Source of the DNA: an uncultured Paraprevotella sp.
Lineage (GTDB): Bacteria; Bacteroidota; Bacteroidia; Bacteroidales; Bacteroidaceae
Reading direction: 5' to 3'
Length of the DNA: 5,095 bases
Assembly: GCA_900770805.1 (NCBI GenBank)
Contig: CAAGLP010000169.1
Span: 1 to 5,095 of the forward strand
Part shown: in pieces, positions 1 through 4,274 of the stretch
How positions within the stretch are numbered: the stretch's first letter is position 1
Layout: each line of letters begins with the position of its first letter
The notes under the pieces: generated by a model
What the model saw: the letters and a program-made list of their open reading frames with translations, nothing else
Database searches by the model: none
Told to the model about the DNA's origin: nothing
Made by a program: the position numbers and the translations under genes

Positions 1-90
1 AACTCAGCCTGTGGCAGGCAAAACTTTACATACAAAAGAAATATCGCCAATTATAACATAACTATGAAGCCATAGTAAAATCATCAGGAT
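1..90. other. Region downstream of the operon, no gene seen
   Basis: No convincing coding frame is visible. Two small inverted repeats are present: 7-19 (five-base arms GCCTG/CAGGC, three-base loop) and 61-76 (six-base arms ACTATG/CATAGT, four-base loop). Neither is followed by a T-run adequate for a terminator on either strand, and no promoter matching the Bacteroides consensus was found by eye. The region is probably plain intergenic spacer running into the next gene. Confidence 0.5.
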
Positions 91-126
91 AAAAAAAAGC
101 GCCCTCTCCGTCTACGGAGAAGGCGC
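91..126 (-). terminator. Rho-independent terminator after rplQ
   Basis: On the minus strand a 12-base-pair stem (arms 115-126 and 99-110, GC-rich, with one G-U pair) closes a four-base loop at 111-114 and is followed by eight T residues (complement of 91-98). The stem can be extended by about three weaker pairs into 127-129. It begins 21 bases beyond the rplQ stop, so it should end the whole operon transcript. On the plus strand no T-run follows the hairpin, so it is expected to work in one direction only. Confidence 0.95.
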
Positions 127-147
127 CTTGATTATTGCAATTTAGAA

Positions 148-633
148 TTATTCGGCACTTGCTGCGGTCTCTTCAGCAGTCTCTGCTACGGGAGCCTCAG
201 CTACAGGAGCTTCAGCTGCCTTCTTGCCTGAGCGACGTGTACGCTTGGCCTTCTTGGCAGTCTTAGCCATGTTCTCATCAAAGTCTACCAACTCGATGAA
301 GCACATGGGTGCATTATCGCTGGCACGGTTGCCAGTCTTAATAATACGAGTGTAACCACCGGGACGGTCACCAACCTTTGCGCTGATAGTGCTGAACAGC
401 TCGGTGATAGCCTGCTTGTCCTGCAGATAGCTGAACACTACGCGGCGTGCATTGGTTGTATCTTCCTTTGAGCGGGTGATCAGGGGCTCTACATACTTCT
501 TCAGAGCCTTGGCCTTAGCCACAGTCGGATTGATTCTTTTGTGCATGATCAGAGAAACGGCCATGTTGCTCAGCATAGCTGCTCTGTGGGATGCAGTACG
601 ACTCAAATGATTGAATTTCTTATTGTGTCTCAT
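148..633 (-). CDS. rplQ: 50S ribosomal protein L17 with extended C-terminal tail
   Basis: L17 lies near the exit-tunnel side of the 50S subunit and is the last gene of the operon. The conserved core covers residues 1-119: MRHNKKFNHLSRTASHRAAM at the start, MAVSLIMHKRI (24-34), VFSYLQDK (66-73), GDRPGGYTRIIKTGNRASDNAPM (88-110) and IELVDF (113-118). At 161 residues it is longer than the 127 of E. coli. The excess is a C-terminal tail: a basic part (about 124-139, rich in Lys and Arg) followed by an Ala/Pro/Glu-rich acidic end (140-161) containing two copies of EAPVA. The tail is probably disordered; its role is unknown to me. The terminator begins about 20 bases past the stop. Confidence 0.97.
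   Translation of the reverse strand: MRHNKKFNHLSRTASHRAAMLSNMAVSLIMHKRINPTVAKAKALKKYVEPLITRSKEDTTNARRVVFSYLQDKQAITELFSTISAKVGDRPGGYTRIIKTGNRASDNAPMCFIELVDFDENMAKTAKKAKRTRRSGKKAAEAPVAEAPVAETAEETAASAE
185..214 (-). repeat. 15-base tandem repeat in the rplQ tail (two copies)
   Basis: Two adjacent 15-base units, 185-199 and 200-214, differ at only two positions. Read on the minus strand they encode EAPVA twice (residues 141-150 of L17). Both differences are in third codon positions (CCC/CCT for Pro and GAG/GAA for Glu), so the peptide repeat is exact. The unit length is a multiple of three, so gain or loss of a unit would keep the frame. Confidence 0.8.
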
Positions 634-641
634 AAGTTTTC

Positions 642-1634
642 TTAATCTTTATCTAATTTGTATCTTGAGATGTCGGTTCCAAACGACAGATTCAGACTCT
701 CCAGCAAATCATCAAGCTCAGTGAGCGATTTCTTACCGAAGTTGCGGAACTTAAGCAGGTCAGTCTTGTTGTACTGTACCAGGTCGCCCAAGGTTTCAAC
801 GTCGGCAGCCTTCAAGCAATTGAGGGCACGTACGCTGAGATCCATGTCAACAAGCTTGGTCTTCAGCAACTGGCGCATGTGAAGTACTTCCTCATCGAAT
901 TCCTCGTTGCTGTCAGCATCGCAGTTCTCCAGAGTGATCTTATCATCAGAGAAGAGCATGAAGTGATAGATGAGGATCTTAGCGGCTTCCTTCAAAGCGT
1001 CCTTCGGGTGAATGGAACCATCAGTTGTGATTTCCAGTACGAGCTTCTCGTAGTCAGTCTTCTGCTCTACGCGATAGTTCTCTACTGCATATTTCACGTT
1101 TCTGATAGGAGTGTAAATTGAATCGATGGGTATAACATTCACATCGGTGCAGTACTCGCGATTCTCCTCAGCGGGAACGTAGCCACGACCTTTGTTTATG
1201 CTAATCTCCATCTGCATCGTTGCCTTGGCATCAAGATGGCAAATAACTAAGTCAGGGTTTAACACTTCAAATCCAGTCAGATACTTATTGAAATCACCAG
1301 CCTTGAGTTCAGTCTTGCCCTCAACTTTGATGCTCATCTTCTCTGTCTCGAATTCATCTACTAACTGCTTGAAGCGTACCTGCTTCAAGTTAAGTATAAT
1401 GTTGGTTACATCCTCCTTTACACCGGGAACGGTAGCAAACTCGTGTTCTACGCCACGAATTGAAACTGTATTGATGGCAAAACCATCAAGTGAAGAAAGA
1501 AGTATGCGGCGCAAAGCATTACCTACGGTAGTACCGAAGCCACCCTCCAGAGGACGGAACTCGAACTTACCGTACTTGTCATCCGCCTCCAACATTAATA
1601 CCTTATCAGGTTTTTGAAATGCTAATATCGCCAT
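642..1634 (-). CDS. rpoA: DNA-directed RNA polymerase subunit alpha
   Basis: The alpha subunit dimerises to start assembly of RNA polymerase, and its C-terminal domain contacts upstream promoter DNA and activators. The 330-residue product (329 in E. coli) shows the N-terminal domain (about 1-235) with GNALRRILLSSL (38-49), the dimer and beta-contact region, and GRGYVPAEENRE (149-160). An acidic linker follows (about 237-249, NCDADSNEEFDEE). The C-terminal domain (about 255-322) has SVRALNCLK (267-275) and FGKKSLTEL (299-307); Arg269, Asn272, Gly300, Lys302 and Ser303 match the DNA-contacting residues Arg265, Asn268, Gly296, Lys298 and Ser299 of E. coli. The first domain reads PLEGGFG where E. 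coli has PLEPGFG. AAGG directly abuts the ATG, too close to act as a normal ribosome-binding site. Next comes rplQ after 8 bases. Confidence 0.98.
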   Translation of the reverse strand: MAILAFQKPDKVLMLEADDKYGKFEFRPLEGGFGTTVGNALRRILLSSLDGFAINTVSIRGVEHEFATVPGVKEDVTNIILNLKQVRFKQLVDEFETEKMSIKVEGKTELKAGDFNKYLTGFEVLNPDLVICHLDAKATMQMEISINKGRGYVPAEENREYCTDVNVIPIDSIYTPIRNVKYAVENYRVEQKTDYEKLVLEITTDGSIHPKDALKEAAKILIYHFMLFSDDKITLENCDADSNEEFDEEVLHMRQLLKTKLVDMDLSVRALNCLKAADVETLGDLVQYNKTDLLKFRNFGKKSLTELDDLLESLNLSFGTDISRYKLDKD

Positions 1635-1638
1635 CCTT

Positions 1639-1650
1639 AATTATTATTTA
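1639..1650 (-). promoter_or_regulatory. A/T-rich stop-start junction rpsD/rpoA, copy 2 of the shared 12-base string
   Basis: Identical to 2679-2690 on the minus strand (TAAATAATAATT), again covering the end of the upstream gene, two in-frame TAA stops and the short leader of the next gene. Here AAGG follows directly before the rpoA ATG, whereas at rpsK the next bases are GAT. Confidence 0.4.
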
Positions 1651-2249
1651 GAGTACAATTCAACGATTAACTGCTCCTTGATATTCTCAGGAATATCTGC
1701 GCGCTCGGGCTTGTGAAGCAACTTGCCAGACTTGGTAGCCTCGTCCCACTCAATCCAGGGATACTTGCTGTGGTTGAAACCTGCCAATGCGTCACCAATA
1801 ACCTCAAGGTTCTTAGCACGCTCGCGAACACCAACGATCTGACCGGGCTTTACAGAATAGCTAGCGATGCCAACTACCTTACCGTCAACGGTAATGTGCT
1901 TGTGGTTAACCAACTGACGAGCAGCACGACGAGTAGGAGCAATACCGAGACGGTATACTACGTTGTCCAAACGGCACTCTAGGTTCTGCAGAAGAATCTC
2001 ACCGGTAATACCGCTGGTACGTGCAGCCTTCTCGAACATGTTGCGGAACTGCTTCTCCAGAACACCATAGGTGTACTTAGCCTTCTGCTTCTCTGCCAAC
2101 ATCACACCGTACTCAGAAGTCTTGCGACGACGGTTGTTGCCATGCTGACCGGGAGGGAAGTTTCTGCGTGAACGTACTTTCTCAGAGCCCAAAATGGTCT
2201 CGCCGAAACGGCGGTCAATTCTTGATTTAGGTCCAGTATATCTTGCCAT
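1644..2249 (-). CDS. rpsD: 30S ribosomal protein S4
   Basis: S4 is a primary 16S rRNA binder that nucleates 30S assembly and, in E. coli, represses its own operon. The 201-residue product starts MARYTGPKSRIDRRFGE. The N-terminal domain (about 1-92) carries the basic FPPGQHGNNRRRKTSEYG block (31-48). The S4 RNA-binding fold follows, with RLDNVVYRLGIAPTRRAARQ (93-112) and HITVDGKVV (118-126). The N-terminal region has no cysteine, so this is the zinc-free form; the only cysteine is Cys92. The presence of rpsD inside this cluster matches Proteobacteria and Bacteroidota but differs from Bacillus, where it lies elsewhere. It ends with tandem TAA codons 9 bases before rpoA. Confidence 0.97.
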   Translation of the reverse strand: MARYTGPKSRIDRRFGETILGSEKVRSRRNFPPGQHGNNRRRKTSEYGVMLAEKQKAKYTYGVLEKQFRNMFEKAARTSGITGEILLQNLECRLDNVVYRLGIAPTRRAARQLVNHKHITVDGKVVGIASYSVKPGQIVGVRERAKNLEVIGDALAGFNHSKYPWIEWDEATKSGKLLHKPERADIPENIKEQLIVELYSK

Positions 2250-2285
2250 AATCTTTTACTTACTTTAATTTAGGTCCTTGTTGAA

Positions 2286-2675
2286 TTAAACTCTTCTTCT
2301 CTTGGGAGGACGGCAGCCGTTGTGAGGAAGTGGAGTAACGTCGATAATCTCGATTACCTCAATACCTGCACCGTGTACGGTACGGATAGCAGACTCACGA
2401 CCGTTACCGGGACCCTTAACGTATGCCTTAACCTTGCGCAGACCCAAATCGTAAGCGATCTTTGCACAATCCTGTGCTGCCATCTGGGCGGCGTAAGGAG
2501 TATTCTTCTTACTGCCACGGAAACCCATCTTGCCGGCTGAAGACCAAGAGATAACCTGACCCTCACTGTTAGCCAAAGACACGATGATATTATTGAAGGA
2601 ACTGTGAACATGCAGCTGACCGAGAGCGTCAACCTTCACATTTCTTTTCTTTGCTGCAACTGTTTTCTTTGCCAT
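2286..2675 (-). CDS. rpsK: 30S ribosomal protein S11
   Basis: S11 forms part of the 30S platform, binds 16S rRNA near the E site and partners S18 and S21 near the 3' end of 16S rRNA. The product has 129 residues, the same as E. coli. Conserved blocks are the HVHSSFNNIIVS start (22-33), SWSSAGKMGFRGSKKNTPYAAQ region (43-64), KGPGNGRESAIR (87-98) and the terminal DVTPLPHNGCRPPKRRRV. The Asn119-Gly120 pair matches the site where isoaspartate has been reported in E. coli S11. The N-terminal 12 residues are basic and rather variable, as usual. No residue looks aberrant. It lies 8 bases after rpsM and 36 before rpsD, the largest gap between genes in this operon. Confidence 0.98.
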   Translation of the reverse strand: MAKKTVAAKKRNVKVDALGQLHVHSSFNNIIVSLANSEGQVISWSSAGKMGFRGSKKNTPYAAQMAAQDCAKIAYDLGLRKVKAYVKGPGNGRESAIRTVHGAGIEVIEIIDVTPLPHNGCRPPKRRRV

Positions 2676-2678
2676 ATC

Positions 2679-2690
2679 AATTATTATTTA
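2679..2690 (-). promoter_or_regulatory. A/T-rich stop-start junction rpsM/rpsK, copy 1 of a shared 12-base string
   Basis: The minus strand reads TAAATAATAATT, which holds the last bases of rpsM, its two in-frame TAA stops and the region just before rpsK. The same 12 bases recur at the rpsD/rpoA junction. The string is unstructured and A/U-only, suited to re-initiation by terminating ribosomes in a system without Shine-Dalgarno pairing; that role is inference. Confidence 0.4.
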
Positions 2691-3064
2691 GTAGCCTTTT
2701 TCTTGTTAGCAACGGTCTTCTTCTTACCCTTACGTGTACGAGCGTTGTTCTTGGTGCTCTGGCCACGAACGGGAAGACCATTACGATGACGAACGCCACG
2801 ATAGCAACCAATATCCATCAGTCGCTTGATGTTCAGAGAGATTTCACTGCGGAGGTCGCCCTCAACCTTGTACTCAGCTGCAATCACCTCACGGATCTTA
2901 CCTGCCTCGTCGTCGGTCCAGTCACAAACCTTCTTGTCCTTGTCGACACCAGCCTTCTCCAAAATCTTGGCTGAGCTACTGCGACCTATACCATAAACAT
3001 AGGTCAAAGCGATTTCACCTCTCTTGTTCTGAGGTAAATCTACACCAACAATTCTAATTGCCAT
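2684..3064 (-). CDS. rpsM: 30S ribosomal protein S13
   Basis: S13 sits in the head of the small subunit, forms bridges to the 50S subunit and reaches P-site tRNA with its C-terminal tail. The 126-residue product (118 in E. coli) has the conserved start MAIRIVGVDLP, a GIGRSSSAKIL segment (25-35) typical of the helix-two turns-helix region, the central DLRSEI (70-75), and CYRGVRHRNGLPVRGQ (87-102). The tail from about 105 is very basic (NNARTRKGKKK and then KKKATK) and slightly longer than in E. coli. The segment GQSTK replaces the E. coli GQRTK. An A-rich leader of 27 bases separates it from rpmJ. It ends in two consecutive in-frame TAA codons only 8 bases before rpsK, which suggests translational coupling. 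Confidence 0.97.
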   Translation of the reverse strand: MAIRIVGVDLPQNKRGEIALTYVYGIGRSSSAKILEKAGVDKDKKVCDWTDDEAGKIREVIAAEYKVEGDLRSEISLNIKRLMDIGCYRGVRHRNGLPVRGQSTKNNARTRKGKKKTVANKKKATK

Positions 3065-3091
3065 ATACTCTTTTTTCTTTTTTGCAATAAA
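3065..3091 (-). promoter_or_regulatory. A-rich translation start region of rpsM
   Basis: The rpmJ-rpsM gap reads on the minus strand as an almost pure purine run, AAAAAAGAAAAAAGAGTAT, directly before the rpsM ATG. It contains no GGAGG. Bacteroidota are known to rely on unstructured A-rich leaders more than on Shine-Dalgarno pairing, and this run fits that. It is too short to hold an E. coli-style S4-binding pseudoknot without using rpmJ coding sequence. Confidence 0.45.
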
Positions 3092-3208
3092 TTAACCCTG
3101 ACGTGTCTTGAACTTAGGGTTCTTCTTGTTAATAACATACAAACGACCCTTGCGACGGACAATCTTGCAATCAGGGGTACGTTTCTTCAATGAAGCTCTT
3201 GTTTTCAT
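3092..3208 (-). CDS. rpmJ: 50S ribosomal protein L36 (zinc-less C-minus form)
   Basis: L36 is the smallest protein of the large subunit and packs against 23S rRNA late in 50S assembly. Reading the minus strand from the ATG at 3206-3208 to TAA at 3092-3094 gives 38 residues, the standard length. It begins MKTRASLKKRTPDCKIVRRK and ends NPKFKTRQG, closely following the family pattern MK.RAS.KK...CKI..R. Of the four zinc ligands of E. coli L36 (Cys11, Cys14, Cys27, His33) only Cys14 remains; the others are Thr11, Asn27 and Phe33, so it should not bind zinc in the usual way. It lies 12 bases after infA and 27 before rpsM, the position found in many bacteria. Confidence 0.96.
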   Translation of the reverse strand: MKTRASLKKRTPDCKIVRRKGRLYVINKKNPKFKTRQG

Positions 3209-3220
3209 ATTTAATGTCTA

Positions 3221-3442
3221 TTATTTGTATCTAAATACGATGCGACCCTTCGTCAAGTCGTATGGACTCATCTCCACCTTGACCTTATCACCGGGAAGGA
3301 TCTTGATGTAGTGCATTCTCATCTTGCCACTGATGGTACATAGTATCTGTGCTCCGATCTTATCAAGCTCAACACGGAAGTTGGCATTAGAGAGAGCCTC
3401 TACAACTATACCATCCTGTTCTATAACTGCCTGTTTTGCCAT
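3221..3442 (-). CDS. infA: Translation initiation factor IF-1
   Basis: IF-1 binds the 30S A site during initiation and helps IF-2 and IF-3 select initiator tRNA. The 73-residue product is a single S1-like OB fold, against 72 residues in E. coli. Conserved blocks are the N-terminal MAKQ, FRVEL (22-26), ISGKMRMHYIKIL (37-49), GDKVKVEMSPYDL (51-63) and the terminal KGRIVFR. The loop between strands, residues 27-36 (DKIGAQILCT), departs from the usual ENGH..TAH pattern: there is one extra residue, and the histidine just before ISGK is Thr36. The start is the only Met fitting the family. It sits between map and rpmJ, as is common in Bacteroidota, and ends in TAA followed at once by in-frame TAG. 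It is very likely functional because the RNA-contacting blocks are intact. Confidence 0.95.
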   Translation of the reverse strand: MAKQAVIEQDGIVVEALSNANFRVELDKIGAQILCTISGKMRMHYIKILPGDKVKVEMSPYDLTKGRIVFRYK

Positions 3443-3457
3443 TATTACTTTATAGCT

Positions 3458-3466
3458 CTATTATTA
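3458..3466 (-). other. Triple in-frame stop at the end of map
   Basis: The map stop TAA (3464-3466) is followed in the same frame by TAA (3461-3463) and TAG (3458-3460). Ribosomes that read through the first stop would still terminate before infA. Confidence 0.9.
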
Positions 3467-4255
3467 ATATTGATTCTCTATCTTTTCTATCTCTTCAAAC
3501 GTAGAGAGGATTTCCGGTTTACCATGATGAATTGCGATTGTGTGCTCGTAATGGGCAGCCCAACCACCGTCGCGGGTCTTTATAGTCCACTTGTCCGGCA
3601 TCATCCATATCTCACGGCTACCCTGAACTATCATCGGTTCAATGGCTATGCACAGACCGTTCTTCAGCTGTTTACCGTTTCCAGGTCTGCCATAATTAGG
3701 AACCTGCGGTTCTTCGTGCATGTCCTTTCCTATACCGTGACCAACGAACTCCCTAATTACTCCGAAACCTTGCTCTTCGCAATGTTTCTGAACGGCATAA
3801 CCGATATCTCCGATTCTCTTACCGGCATATGCAGCCTCTATACCTTTATATAAGGACTCCTTGGTAGTCCGCAAGAGGCGATTAACCTCTTCACTAACTT
3901 CTCCGACACGGAAAGTGTAACATGAATCACCATTAAACCCGTTCAAGAGTGCCCCGCAATCCACGGAAACGATGTCACCATCCTTAAGTGGCTCGTCATT
4001 CGGAATACCGTGTACTACCTGGTCATTGACGGAAGTACATAGACTTGCCGGGAAATCCCCTCCATAAGGATTGGGGAAACCCAGGAAAGTTGGTATCGCT
4101 CCATGGTCGCGTATAAACTCTTCTGCTACCTTGTCCAACTGTTTTGTGGTAACACCTGGCCTTATGAGCCTGCCGACCTCTGTCAGCGTTTGTGATACCA
4201 GTTGGTTGGCAGCACGCATCAAATCAATCTCATCCTCAGTTTTTAGAAATACCAT
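3464..4255 (-). CDS. map: Methionine aminopeptidase, type I
   Basis: This cytosolic metalloenzyme removes the initiator methionine from nascent proteins when the second residue is small. The 263-residue product starts MVFLKTEDEIDLM, the usual type I start. All five dinuclear metal ligands are visible: Asp99 (VSVDCG), Asp110 (FNGDSCY), His173 (VGHGIG), Glu206 (IEPM) and Glu237 (HYEHTI). His82 (VVHGIP) and His180 (MHEEP) match the catalytic and substrate-contacting histidines of E. coli MetAP. There is no N-terminal zinc-finger or SH3-like extension. An in-frame ATG 19 codons upstream (4310-4312) would overlap the secY end by 38 bases and add residues unlike the family, so I chose the ATG at 4253-4255. 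Codon use looks less biased than in the ribosomal genes. The gene ends in three consecutive in-frame stops and lies 21 bases before infA. Confidence 0.96.
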   Translation of the reverse strand: MVFLKTEDEIDLMRAANQLVSQTLTEVGRLIRPGVTTKQLDKVAEEFIRDHGAIPTFLGFPNPYGGDFPASLCTSVNDQVVHGIPNDEPLKDGDIVSVDCGALLNGFNGDSCYTFRVGEVSEEVNRLLRTTKESLYKGIEAAYAGKRIGDIGYAVQKHCEEQGFGVIREFVGHGIGKDMHEEPQVPNYGRPGNGKQLKNGLCIAIEPMIVQGSREIWMMPDKWTIKTRDGGWAAHYEHTIAIHHGKPEILSTFEEIEKIENQY

Positions 4256-4274
4256 CTTAGAGAAATCCCTAAAA

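Noticed and set aside
7..19. Small inverted repeat GCCTG-TGG-CAGGC as a terminator for a neighbouring gene
   Set aside because: The stem is only five pairs with a three-base loop and no real T-run on either strand.
61..76. Small inverted repeat ACTATG-AAGC-CATAGT as an operator or second terminator
   Set aside because: Six A/T-leaning pairs with no T-run after it and no known operator match; weak by itself.
1544..1548. Perfect GGAGG on the minus strand inside rpoA
   Set aside because: It encodes part of Leu-Glu-Gly in the conserved N-terminal block, no start codon follows at a suitable distance, and this lineage makes little use of such motifs.
658..1617. Three plus-strand open frames opposite rpoA
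   Set aside because: They lie wholly opposite a well-conserved gene, have no recognisable protein features and have no start context of their own; they are antisense shadows.
2354..2632. Minus-strand frame overlapping rpsK in another phase
   Set aside because: It is contained in rpsK, whose 129-residue product matches S11 along its full length.
2604..3311. Plus-strand frames opposite rpsK, rpsM, rpmJ and infA
   Set aside because: Their composition mirrors the opposite-strand ribosomal genes, and no family is recognisable.
3496..3503. TACGTTTG on the minus strand, a -7 box match 54 bases before infA
   Set aside because: No TTTG lies 19 to 21 bases upstream, and the match falls in the map coding sequence; half a promoter is expected by chance.
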